Below are positions 17,283-25,128 of a stretch of 41,890 nt of DNA, one piece after another; positions within the stretch are counted from its first letter, which is position 1; every line of letters begins with the position of its first letter. Origin of the DNA: Methanobrevibacter millerae (lineage in GTDB: Archaea > Methanobacteriota > Methanobacteria > Methanobacteriales > Methanobacteriaceae); contig NZ_FMXB01000016.1 of assembly GCF_900103415.1 (NCBI RefSeq), positions 1-41,890 on the forward strand. Direction: 5' to 3'. A program made the translations under genes and the position numbers. The notes under the pieces were generated by a model. That model was not told the DNA's origin, made no database searches, and was given only the letters and a program-made list of their open reading frames with translations.

Positions 17283-18937
17283 TGAAATATCAAGAATTAG
17301 TGGACGTTTACTCAGCTCTTGAAGCCACCACGAAACGTCTGGAAAAGACTGAAATCATATCCGAATACTTAAAGAAACTGGATGCCGATACAATAGGAAA
17401 AGTCGGATTATTGCTCAGAGGAGGAGTCTTTCCGGCATGGAGTTCAGAAGAAATCGGAATCGGCGCCAAATTAGTTGAAAGAGCAGTTGCTGAAGCTGTC
17501 GGAACCACACCGGCCAAAGTGGAAGATGCCGTGCGTGACGAAGGAGATATCGGCCTTGCATGCGTTAAATTATACTCCAACAAGTCCCAGATGACCTTTT
17601 TCTCACAGCCGCTGACAATCGACTTTGTTTTCGCAAGCCTGCAGAAACTCTCCAAGATAAGCGGATCACGCTCCACTAACCGTAAAATATCAATCTTATT
17701 GGAATTATTGTCACAGGCTTCAGCTACGGAAGCCAAATACCTTACACGTACGATTACAGAAGAATTAAGAATCGGCGTTGGCGACGGCGTCGTTCGTGAC
17801 GGAATCGCACAGGCCTTTGATATCGACAAGGCAATTGTCGAGAGGGCGCAGATGCTTACCAATGACTTTTCGGTCGTTGCAAGAACCGCCCTTCTGGAGG
17901 GGGCTGAAGGATTATCCAAACTTAATTTAACCCCTGGAACTCCGGTAAAGCCTATGCTTGCACAGCTTTCACCTCCAATTACTGAAATCATACCGGAAAT
18001 GGGAACGGCAATCTGTGAAACCAAATATGACGGAATACGCCTGCAGGTTCACAGGAATGGTTCGCAAATCAAGATATTCACCCGAAGGCTTGAAAACATC
18101 ACCCACGCGCTTCCCGAAATCGTTGAGCTCTTTGACGAGTACCTGCCGCACGAGGACTATATCGTAGAAGGCGAGGTAATAGCTACACGTGACGGCAAGC
18201 CTCTGCCTTTCCAGAACATCCTTCATAGAGTACGGAGGAAATACAACGTGGAAGAGGCAATGGAAAACGTTCCGTTAAAATTATACCTCTTTGACGTTTT
18301 ATACTATAAGGAACCGATGATTGATGAGCCGCTGATGAAAAGAAGAGAGACATTGGAAAACATTGTCGATACGAGCGTTGATGCAATGAACCTGAGCACA
18401 ATGCTTGTCGGCACGCCTGAAAACATTGATGAAATAGAGGAGCTTTTCAACTCATCAATTGCAGCCCATCACGAAGGAATCATGATTAAGGACGCTTCAG
18501 AACCATACATTCCGGGAATCAGAGGAAAGAAAATGCTTAAATACAAGGCGGAGCCTGAAACCCTGGACATGATAATCATAGGAGGAACCTACGGAATCGG
18601 AAAACGTGGAGATTTCGTCGGATCTTATCTTGTGGCATTAAGGGACGAAGATGACGAGTTCAAAAGCGTCGCATATGCAGCAACCGGCCTTGACGATGCG
18701 ACACTGGAATATTTAACCAAAAAAATGAAGGAGCTTGAAATTTCAACGAAAGGCCGTGAAATCGTTGTTGAGCCTAAGATAGTTCTGGAAATCGCATTTT
18801 CAGAAATCGTCGAATCACCGGAATATGAAACCGGCTATTCATTAAGGTTCCCTGTCGTTAAAAACATAAGAAAAGATAAAGGTCCTAATGATGTCGATAC
18901 CGTTGAAAGGCTGCTTTCGATGTATGACGCGCAATGA
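17282..18937 (+). CDS. lig: ATP-dependent DNA ligase
   Basis: The protein has 551 residues. It is the replicative DNA ligase of archaea, sealing nicks with ATP. The N-terminal DNA-binding domain covers about 1-210. The adenylation domain starts at motif I, K248-Y-D-G-I-R, where Lys248 takes the AMP; EGEVIA (motif III region), EGIMIKD (motif IV) and KYKAE (motif V) follow. The C-terminal OB-fold ends with the region of motif VI, SLRFPVVKNIRKDKG. The start ATG overlaps the thiC stop (TAATG), with AGGCGAT upstream, so translation is coupled; a longer in-frame extension into thiC is unlikely to be used. The zinc-ribbon gene follows after 9 bp. Confidence 0.95.
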   Translation: MKYQELVDVYSALEATTKRLEKTEIISEYLKKLDADTIGKVGLLLRGGVFPAWSSEEIGIGAKLVERAVAEAVGTTPAKVEDAVRDEGDIGLACVKLYSNKSQMTFFSQPLTIDFVFASLQKLSKISGSRSTNRKISILLELLSQASATEAKYLTRTITEELRIGVGDGVVRDGIAQAFDIDKAIVERAQMLTNDFSVVARTALLEGAEGLSKLNLTPGTPVKPMLAQLSPPITEIIPEMGTAICETKYDGIRLQVHRNGSQIKIFTRRLENITHALPEIVELFDEYLPHEDYIVEGEVIATRDGKPLPFQNILHRVRRKYNVEEAMENVPLKLYLFDVLYYKEPMIDEPLMKRRETLENIVDTSVDAMNLSTMLVGTPENIDEIEELFNSSIAAHHEGIMIKDASEPYIPGIRGKKMLKYKAEPETLDMIIIGGTYGIGKRGDFVGSYLVALRDEDDEFKSVAYAATGLDDATLEYLTKKMKELEISTKGREIVVEPKIVLEIAFSEIVESPEYETGYSLRFPVVKNIRKDKGPNDVDTVERLLSMYDAQ

Positions 18938-18946
18938 GGTGATTAA

Positions 18947-19420
18947 ATGGAATGTGTAAACTGCGGCGAAGAGTTTGATGAGGAATTTAATGACGACTGT
19001 CCCTACTGCGGATGCTCTGCAGATGCTGTGATATGTCCGGACTGCGGCTCGGCTGTTGACGACGACATAACCTGCAGCGCATGCGGATACATGCTTAATG
19101 ACCCCTACGAAGACTATTACGCCGAAGACAGTGAAGATGACGATGATTGGGAAGAAGAAGATTTTGACGATGATGAAATCAGATATGGTGGAGAAAATAC
19201 CTGCGCAGACTGCACATACTGGCAGGCTCACCCTTTAGGTTCAGCCCATGGAATGATTTGTCAAAAGACCGGAGCCATTACCGACCCGGACGATTCCTGC
19301 GGCCATTTCGTCAGGATGTTTCACTCTTCAAACTACGGCGACGAAGGCCAGTACAGCTTCACGGACACCGAACAGGAGAAGAAAAGAAAACTAGATATGT
19401 GGCGAACGAGAAGATTTTAG
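18947..19420 (+). CDS. Multi-zinc-ribbon acidic protein
   Basis: The protein has 157 residues. It carries two zinc ribbons at the N-terminus: C3-x2-C6 with C-P-Y-C-G-C near 18-23, then ICPDCGSAV with TCSACGY near 30-50. A strongly acidic Asp/Glu linker (about 55-80) follows. After it comes a third Cys cluster (NTCADCTYWQ, MICQKTG, SCGHFV) in which cysteines and His could bind another metal. Function is not recognised. The ribosome binding site GAGGTGAT overlaps the ligase stop, so it is the last gene of a thiC-ligase-ribbon run. A nucleic-acid or protein-binding role is only a guess from the ribbons. Confidence 0.85.
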   Translation: MECVNCGEEFDEEFNDDCPYCGCSADAVICPDCGSAVDDDITCSACGYMLNDPYEDYYAEDSEDDDDWEEEDFDDDEIRYGGENTCADCTYWQAHPLGSAHGMICQKTGAITDPDDSCGHFVRMFHSSNYGDEGQYSFTDTEQEKKRKLDMWRTRRF

Positions 19421-19430
19421 GTTTTGTTTT

Positions 19431-19453
19431 ATACGAATTGTTCGTATTTTTTT
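19431..19453 (+). terminator. Hairpin terminator ATACGAA-TTG-TTCGTAT plus T-run
   Basis: A 7-bp stem with a 3-nt loop is followed by seven or more T, 10 bp after the zinc-ribbon stop. The same 15-base core recurs at 23607-23621. Confidence 0.6.
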
Positions 19454-19504
19454 CTAATTTTAACTTAATTCTATTTGCGCAATGATGTAAGTTAAACACA
19501 CTCT

Positions 19505-20194
19505 TTAAAATTCAATGCTTTCCATGACATTTGGAATTAATGTTTTAGAGTTTGGAACCAATTTTTCAAATTCCTCAGGGTTCTGTGCAATTGAAGGAAA
19601 TGTATTGTAGTGCATTGGAATAACAAATTTGGGTTTAATCCAGCTAGCTGCAATTGATGCTTCTTTGATGTCCATTGTAAAAATGTTTCCAATAGGTAAT
19701 ATTGCAATATCCGGTTTGTAAATTTCTCCAATTACAAATTTCATATCAGAGAAAAGTCCAGTATCTCCAGCATGAAAAACTTTCAAATTGTTGTCGAAAG
19801 TCAATAAAAAGCTTCCAGGATTCCCTGCATATTTTGTATCAATTTCAAAGTCAAATGTTGAGCTGTGTCTGGCTTCAAGCATTCTGATTTCAACATCCTC
19901 AAATTTAACGGATGCACCATAGTTAATTCCAATGGCATTTACTCCTTTTCTTTGAAGATATATGGAAATTTCATAATTTGTTATAACAATCAAATTTGTA
20001 TTGTTTCTTGATATTTCAATGACATCTCCGAAGTGGTCTGCATGGCCGTGGGTGATGCAGATAATGTCAGGATGCAAATCGCTAATTTTTAGAGGGCATA
20101 CAGGATTTGCCTGAATGAATGGGTCGATTAAAATATTTAATCCTCTATTTGAGGTTAATTCAAATGCCGAATGACCTAACCATTTAAGTTTCAT
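19505..20194 (-). CDS. UPF0173-family metallo-beta-lactamase-fold hydrolase
   Basis: The protein has 229 residues. It starts MKLKWLGHSAFEL, as UPF0173 proteins do, and has the metal-binding motif H49-G-H51-A-D53-H54, then ARHSSTFDFE, the HAGDTGLFSDM Asp/Gly loop and IPMHYNTFP with the last metal His. It is predicted to be a cytoplasmic, metal-dependent hydrolase whose substrate is unknown. The ATG overlaps the stop of the upstream dsbA-like gene by four bases (ATGA), so the two are translationally coupled and belong to the same HxlR-linked cluster. Its base composition is more A+T-rich than the ligase operon beside it. Confidence 0.9.
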   Translation of the reverse strand: MKLKWLGHSAFELTSNRGLNILIDPFIQANPVCPLKISDLHPDIICITHGHADHFGDVIEISRNNTNLIVITNYEISIYLQRKGVNAIGINYGASVKFEDVEIRMLEARHSSTFDFEIDTKYAGNPGSFLLTFDNNLKVFHAGDTGLFSDMKFVIGEIYKPDIAILPIGNIFTMDIKEASIAASWIKPKFVIPMHYNTFPSIAQNPEEFEKLVPNSKTLIPNVMESIEF

Positions 20195-20880
20195 ATTTTA
20201 CAGACCCCATCAGCACAACTGTCTGCGTCCTTATCATCATCAACTTCATTTTCTGCAACAATTTGTGACAGGACACTTTTAAAGTCATCATATGATAATG
20301 CGCCTGGAATTGAGTATTTATTGTCAAATAAATAAAATGGAACACCATGTATTCCTCCGGATAATGCAATATCCTCGTCTTCTTCAACCTGACTGTTGTA
20401 TAAATTACTGTTCAGCACGTCATTTATTTGATTTTCATCCAAACCTGCATCTAAAGCGATTTTAAGTAACACTTCCTTATCTGCCAGCTTAAGGTTTTCA
20501 ACAAAATAAGCATCAAATAGTAATCTGGCCAGTTTTTCCACATTTTCAGGATATTTGTCCTGTGCCAGTTTCATCAGTCTGTGGGCATCACGGGTGTTAG
20601 TGTAAAGTGTTGATTCATATTTAAAATCAATGCCCTCATCACGGCCAAGCCCTGAAATTTGTGCAACCTGCTTTCTAGCGTCTTCAATTGATAGGCCATA
20701 TTTGATGGCAAACCTTTCAACAGTAGTGGATTTGACATCCTTTGGTGCGTTTTGATCAAGCTCAAAAGCACGGATATCAAATTCAACATCCAAATTTAAA
20801 TCATTGATTGCTCTTTTTAATCTGCTATTGCCAATGTAACAGTATGGACAGGCAAAGTCGCTCCAGTATGTAATTTTCAT
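20191..20880 (-). CDS. DsbA-family (FrnE-like) thiol oxidoreductase
   Basis: The protein has 229 residues and the thioredoxin fold with helical insertion seen in FrnE and 2-hydroxychromene-2-carboxylate isomerase-like proteins. The redox site C11-P-Y-C14 sits in WSDFACPYCYIG. GVPFYLFDNKYSIPGA near 175-190 is the cis-Pro region of the fold (substrate contact). A second Cys pair at the very C-terminus (S-C222-A-D-G-V-C227) is not part of the core fold and might relay disulfides, an inference from its position. There is no signal peptide, so it acts in the cytoplasm. The ATG at 20880 is preceded by GAGGAATATT; the in-frame TTG at 20892 overlaps that site. It is divergent from the HxlR regulator and likely controlled by the dyad at 20929-20946. 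Confidence 0.88.
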   Translation of the reverse strand: MKITYWSDFACPYCYIGNSRLKRAINDLNLDVEFDIRAFELDQNAPKDVKSTTVERFAIKYGLSIEDARKQVAQISGLGRDEGIDFKYESTLYTNTRDAHRLMKLAQDKYPENVEKLARLLFDAYFVENLKLADKEVLLKIALDAGLDENQINDVLNSNLYNSQVEEDEDIALSGGIHGVPFYLFDNKYSIPGALSYDDFKSVLSQIVAENEVDDDKDADSCADGVCKI

Positions 20881-20928
20881 AATATTCCTCAAAGAAATAT
20901 TTAAAAAATTTAATTAATAAATAAGTAA

Positions 20929-20946
20929 GTAACTGTATAATTACTT
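20929..20946. promoter_or_regulatory. HxlR-cluster operator 1 (divergent promoter)
   Basis: The sequence GTAA-N8-TTACTT lies between the dsbA-like gene and the HxlR gene, with outer symmetry extending to AAGTAA...TTACTT. It ends 10 bp before the regulator's ATG, where the promoter start is expected, so it could mediate autoregulation. Confidence 0.65.
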
Positions 20947-20956
20947 GGTAGATAAT

Positions 20957-21334
20957 ATGATTAGCAATGATATTTGCCCGATTGGAAATACTTTAGATTT
21001 GTTTAACAGGAAATGGATTTTTTGTATCATGTCAAATATATTCAGGGGAATGACACATTTCAACGAGTTTAAGGATGCAAATCCCACAATCAGTAATCAT
21101 GTGTTGGCACAGACTCTGAAGTATATGGAAGAACAGGAACTAATCACCAAGACAGTTGTTGATGAGCACCATAATAAGACAGAATATGCTTTAACTCCTA
21201 AAGGCCTTAGGGCTAATAGGATACTATATGAAATCACTGAGTATTATTTTGATGAATTGAATTATTCCAATTCTGATGATGTGGAAATTGAAGAACTTTT
21301 GGGTGAATACCGCAAAATTTACAATATCAGGTAA
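20957..21334 (+). CDS. HxlR-family transcriptional regulator
   Basis: The protein has 125 residues and a winged helix. The usual HxlR opening C-P-x-x-x-T-L-x-x-x-x-x-K-W is seen as C7-PIGNTLDLFNRKW. The recognition region TISNHVLAQTLKYMEEQELITK and the wing with H-H-N-K-T-E-Y-A-L-T-P-K-G are intact. In YodB, HypR and HxlR itself, members bind palindromic DNA as dimers, and several sense electrophiles or disulfide stress through the N-terminal Cys. Cys7 and Cys23 here could do the same, which is inference. I place the start at ATG 20957, with GGTAGAT upstream; TTG 20945 would fall in the operator. The stop codon lies inside operator 2 of the next gene. Confidence 0.88.
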   Translation: MISNDICPIGNTLDLFNRKWIFCIMSNIFRGMTHFNEFKDANPTISNHVLAQTLKYMEEQELITKTVVDEHHNKTEYALTPKGLRANRILYEITEYYFDELNYSNSDDVEIEELLGEYRKIYNIR

Positions 21335-21348
21335 GTTTATAATTACTT
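21331..21348 (+). promoter_or_regulatory. HxlR-cluster operator 2 (before OYE gene 1)
   Basis: The same GTAA-N8-TTACTT dyad overlaps the regulator's stop codon and is followed at once by a TATA element (CTTTTTATA, about 21352-21360). The ATG at 21385 lies about 25-30 bp past the TATA with no ribosome binding site, so the mRNA is probably leaderless. Confidence 0.65.
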
Positions 21349-21384
21349 ATTTCTTTTTATACTATTTTTTACTAATTACTTTTT

Positions 21385-22377
21385 ATGAAATCCATATTTG
21401 ATAAATGTAAATTCGGTGACTTAATACTTAACAGCAGAATCATCAGAACAGGTTTATGGGAATCCCAACAAGATGATTTAAACGCAATTTATGATAGATA
21501 TGAAAAAATAGCCTCAAGCGGGGTTGGTCTAATTACTTCTGAGCTGTATTCAATATATCCTAATGATAAGTTTAGTGAACATTCCTTTAAAATGAGCAAT
21601 CGGAATTTCATGACTGTGGCAAGAAAATTGGCTGAAATTTGCCATAGTTATGGGGTTGCAATTTTAGGGCAAGTTGAATTCATCAAATTCAACCGTGGAA
21701 TTGACTTGGATATTTCAGTCAATGATTTAACTGTTGAAGATATTCGTAAAATACAGGCAGATATTATTTCTGCAGCTCAACAGTTGCAATTTGCAGGATT
21801 TGACGGGATTCAATTGTCAATAGGTAATAATTTTTACCTATCTAAATTCATCAATCCATATTATAATCAAAGGGAAGATAATTATGGTGGAAATTTATTT
21901 AATAGGTCACGTTTGGTTTTGGAATTGGTTAAAGTAATGAAAGATAACTTGGATTTACATATTTCCTGCAAAATCAACACTTTTGATGAGAGGAAAAATG
22001 GATTTAATTCAACTGAAAGTTTTAAAGCTTGTAAATTACTTGAAAAAGTTGGAGTTGACAGTCTTCAGTTAACACGACCTCTTTCACCTTTGTATTTCAC
22101 CAACAAAGTATCTGGAGAAGATGAACTAATAGATTATACTTCTAAACTAATAGATTCTGTTGACATTCCTGTCATTGTTGGTGGGGGATTTAATGATATG
22201 ATTCATATGAATGAATTGCTGAACAGTACTAATATTGAATTCATGTCAATGTACAGGCCTTTTGTTGCGAAGGAAGATTTTTTAAATAATTGGAAAATCA
22301 ATGGTGAAGGTAAATCCAAATGTTTGAAATGCAATAATTGTTATAGGACAAAGACCAGCACATGTTACCATTATTAG
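21385..22377 (+). CDS. Old-Yellow-Enzyme-like NADH:flavin oxidoreductase, variant 1
   Basis: The protein has 330 residues and is a TIM barrel of the OYE / NADH:flavin oxidoreductase family. Recognisable parts are NSRIIRTGLWESQ, the AGFDGIQL strand, NPYYNQREDNYGGN (flavin/phosphate region) and VGGGF with the RPFV loop. Two departures stand out. The usual H-G-A-H-G-Y-L substrate motif is S-I-G-N-N-F-Y-L, so both catalytic His are missing. The protein ends with C313-x2-C316-x2-C319-x7-C327, a compact Cys set like the [4Fe-4S] site of dienoyl-CoA-reductase-type members, but without their FAD/NAD domains. The substrate is unknown. There is an own operator and TATA directly upstream. Confidence 0.82.
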   Translation: MKSIFDKCKFGDLILNSRIIRTGLWESQQDDLNAIYDRYEKIASSGVGLITSELYSIYPNDKFSEHSFKMSNRNFMTVARKLAEICHSYGVAILGQVEFIKFNRGIDLDISVNDLTVEDIRKIQADIISAAQQLQFAGFDGIQLSIGNNFYLSKFINPYYNQREDNYGGNLFNRSRLVLELVKVMKDNLDLHISCKINTFDERKNGFNSTESFKACKLLEKVGVDSLQLTRPLSPLYFTNKVSGEDELIDYTSKLIDSVDIPVIVGGGFNDMIHMNELLNSTNIEFMSMYRPFVAKEDFLNNWKINGEGKSKCLKCNNCYRTKTSTCYHY

Positions 22378-22430
22378 GGTAATTTAAGGAAGCAAAAGTT
22401 GAGATTAATTATTGAATCAGTTAATTTTAG

Positions 22431-22448
22431 GTAATTTGTGAATTACTT
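22431..22448 (+). promoter_or_regulatory. HxlR-cluster operator 3 (before OYE gene 2)
   Basis: The sequence is GTAA-N8-TTACTT with a perfect inner dyad (GTAATT-TGTG-AATTAC), followed by TATA CTTTTTATA at about 22453-22462. The spacing from operator to TATA is the same as before OYE gene 1. Confidence 0.65.
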
Positions 22449-22484
22449 TCTCCTTTTTATATTCCTTTTATCTAATATGTAACT

Positions 22485-23478
22485 ATGAAAAGTATATTTG
22501 ACAACACTAAATTCGGCAGTCTTGAGGTTTCCAGTCGTATAATAAGAAATGGGTTGTGGGAATCCCAAAACGATTCCAGTAAAAATCTGTCTCAGGATGT
22601 ATTTGACAGATATGAAAAATTATCAAAAAATAATGTTGGCGTAATAGTCTCCGAGTTGATTTCATTATATAGTCATGACAGATTCAGTGATTTTACTGAT
22701 TATATTAATGCTCCTTCATTCATACGGGACTTTAAAGAGGTTACCAGCATAGCCCATGAAAATAATACTCCAATTCTTGCCCAAATAGGCTTTGTCAACT
22801 GTAATGTAAATGGGAAACAGATGATGGAAGTCAATGATTTGACTTTGGAGGATATAAAGACAATTCAGGCGGATTATATTGTTGCAGCAAAAAAGATAAT
22901 GTTTGCAGGATTTGATGGAATAGAATTATGCATAGGCAATAATTTTTATTTATCACGTGTCATGAATCCTTTTGAAAATACACGCAGTGACAATTATGGT
23001 GGAAATACTTACAATCGTGAGAATGGTTTTGGAGATAATTAAATTGATTAAAAAAACAACAGGATTGCATGTTCACTGTAAGGTTAATTTGTATCAGGAT
23101 GAAGAGGATTCTCTGGAAATTTGCAAAATTCTTGCTGAAAACGGTGCAGATAGCTTACAGATTACTAAATTCTTATCTCCACAATACTTTAGAAAAGGTC
23201 AATCAAATCAAGACATGTTAGTGAGCTTTGCGGATAAAGTTGCAAAGAATGTTTCCATCCCCGTTGTTTTAGGTGGGGGAAGGTCAGATATGGATAAAAT
23301 CATCGAATTGTTAAATAATACTGATATTGACTTTATTTCAATGCAAAGACCCTTTGTAAAAGATCCTACTTTTTTAACTCAATGGAAAATTGATGGATAT
23401 GGCAAATCTGAATGTAAAACTTGTAACAACTGCTATTGGAAAAAACAGAGTGTTTGTTTGATAGAATATAGTGATTAA
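22485..23478 (+). pseudogene. OYE-like oxidoreductase, variant 2, frameshifted
   Basis: This is a paralogue of the gene just upstream and begins MKSIFDNTKFGSLEVSSRIIRNGLWESQ. The frame is open to 23042, but from about 23019 the homologous sequence continues in another frame (RMVLEIIKLIKKTTGLH...), to a stop at 23478. Compared with the paralogue (GGNLFNRSRLVLE), two bases are missing, or one is extra, at NR/RMVLE. Without this the protein would have about 331 residues. It shares the altered active-site motif (C-I-G-N-N-F-Y-L) and the C-terminal C-x2-C-x2-C-x7-C. The rest shows no decay, so a recent mutation, a sequencing error or programmed slippage are all possible. Operator and promoter are intact. 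Confidence 0.82.
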
Positions 23479-23853
23479 TCATCATTTTTTTTAAAGATAT
23501 CTGCAATTAAAATAGTTTCATGAAATTTGGTCTAATGAGAGTATTATCGCATCTAAAAATTATTATGTTGCAAAATGAGAGTGTCGAAACTTTTTTATAA
23601 GTTTCATACGAATTGTTCGTAGTTTTTTCAAAATAATTTGTCTAATTAATTAAATTTTGTTGGTAATGTACGGTGTATGCAATGTTTCCAATTATAATTG
23701 ATTTATGGATTACTTTTGTTATTAATCTTTTATAATTTCGTTTCCTTTTTTTTAGTAATGATTATATGTGCTGAAATAAATATATTTTATCGAAATTCAA
23801 TTAATAAATGTGATGTGCTTGCTTGAAGAATTAATTAAAAATATTAGTAAGGA
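23479..23853. other. Intergenic region with terminator and promoter
   Basis: A hairpin terminator lies at 23606-23628. A TATA-like TATATTTTAT near 23781 would serve the next gene. An 18-codon frame starting at ATG 23813 overlaps the beginning of that gene. Nothing else is recognised. Confidence 0.5.
23606..23628 (+). terminator. Hairpin terminator TACGAA-TTG-TTCGTA plus T-run
   Basis: It has the same 15-base core as at 19432-19446, followed by GTTTTTT. It lies about 130 bp after the second OYE gene. Confidence 0.5.
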
Positions 23854-24612
23854 TTGGTCTACTTTATAGATAAAAATGAATTGAAATCTTATATGATTTC
23901 AGGATCTATTTTTTTAGAACTAATTGGACTTGTTATATCCTTAGTGTTATTCTTAATCGTAGATTTACGCACCTCATTTGTAATTAATATTATCATCGGT
24001 TTTACAATACTTACATTATTATCAGCAATTATCGTTTATAATCGTGATTATCTTGATGGAAAATATGGATTATTTTATGAAGAATATAAAGGCCTATCTT
24101 ATCAGGGAGTAGTTTTATTTTTCATTCCTGCAAGTATTGCATTTGCTTTTATTATTTATCCAATTGCTTCACATCAAGGAGGAATCTATTCTGCCATTGG
24201 ATTTTGTTTAGCAGCATTATACCCTGCATTTTTCATGTTTTTAAGAATTAACGTTTATAAAAATGAGAACAGTCACAAATTAGTAACTGAAGATAAAAAT
24301 GGAAATATAATAATAGAATATGTTATCGGATATCATCCTGCTATTTATTATATTTTTGGAAGTCTTATAAGTTGCCATCTCATTGGATTTTCATTAATGA
24401 AAGTTATATCAGGTATTGCAGAAAGTAACTTAGACATATGTTACTTAATCTACTTTATTTCCTCATTACTAATTGTTTCATTTATATTATCTCCAGACAT
24501 AGCAAATAAAATTCTACCATTCGAATTAAAAGAAAAGAATGGTTTAACAAAATTTTTAATAATTGGAATAATACTTATGGCAATAATGGGTTCATTATTT
24601 GTAAATTGGTAA
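23854..24612 (+). CDS. Unrecognised multi-pass membrane protein
   Basis: The protein has 252 residues if read from TTG 23854. About seven hydrophobic segments are visible (roughly 18-40, 43-62, 86-103, 110-130, 165-185, 196-215 and 233-250), with a short charged cytoplasmic loop, YKNENSHKLVTEDKNGN. I recognise no family. The start is uncertain: AAGGA directly abuts the TTG, which is too close. ATG 23893 is another choice but has no binding site. A third option is ATG 23813, placed about 25 bp after a TATA-like stretch. It reads MCLLEELIKNISKDWST and would join this frame (FIDKNELKSYM) if one base were restored near 23860. Composition is A+T-rich like the neighbouring accessory genes. Confidence 0.65.
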   Translation: MVYFIDKNELKSYMISGSIFLELIGLVISLVLFLIVDLRTSFVINIIIGFTILTLLSAIIVYNRDYLDGKYGLFYEEYKGLSYQGVVLFFIPASIAFAFIIYPIASHQGGIYSAIGFCLAALYPAFFMFLRINVYKNENSHKLVTEDKNGNIIIEYVIGYHPAIYYIFGSLISCHLIGFSLMKVISGIAESNLDICYLIYFISSLLIVSFILSPDIANKILPFELKEKNGLTKFLIIGIILMAIMGSLFVNW

Positions 24613-24839
24613 ACTAAAATTTCAGATTAATTATTGATTGGGTATATGATATTCCCATAATATTGTTTCCAATAGTATTCTCTTATTTTTAAAAATTTCT
24701 TTTATCAAATTGCTCTACTTTTGTAAAATTGCTTTAACTTTATAATTTTGTATTTATTTAAAACAAAAAGCTTATAAAATTTGTAATTAAATATAATATT
24801 GAATTATATTTTTTAAAATAAAAAAATAAATGTTTTAAA

Positions 24840-24980
24840 ATGATTGATTATTCAATTGAAATAATTAATTCCTGTGGTGAATTCTTTGTGCCTGATACTA
24901 AACATTTTGGTGTTAAGAATATTCAAAGAATTGGAGATTTTGACTTAATCTTTGAAACATTCTTACACAATCCACAATGA
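24840..24980 (+). CDS. Possible small protein or gene fragment, 46 aa
   Basis: The frame is ATG to TGA, beginning MIDYSIEIINSCGEFFVP, with ordinary-looking amino-acid use. There is no clear ribosome binding site and no recognised family. It may be the remnant of a longer gene. Confidence 0.25.
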   Translation: MIDYSIEIINSCGEFFVPDTKHFGVKNIQRIGDFDLIFETFLHNPQ

Positions 24981-25032
24981 GTATTATCAAACAAGATTTC
25001 AATAACATAAAGATTAAATGTAATGAAAAATA

Positions 25033-25102
25033 CATTATATTACAATATATAATGAAAAATTAATTATATAATTAAAACTACATTATGTTACAATACATAA
25101 TG
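25033..25102. promoter_or_regulatory. Two direct copies of a 22-bp dyad before the AAA ATPase gene
   Basis: Copies at 25033-25054 and 25081-25102 both read CATTATR-N8-YATAATG with the same central TTACAATA. They are 48 bp apart start to start. Each is an inverted repeat with 7-bp arms. They sit 27-96 bp before the ATG, in operator position. Confidence 0.6.
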
Positions 25103-25128
25103 CAAATTACATTACATGAGGGTTAAAC

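Larger units (their letters stand above)
24613..25128. promoter_or_regulatory. A+T-rich region with operators for the AAA ATPase
   Basis: A 46-codon frame lies at 24840-24980. Two 22-bp dyads lie at 25033-25054 and 25081-25102. GAGGGT precedes the ATPase start. Otherwise nothing is recognised. Confidence 0.5.
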
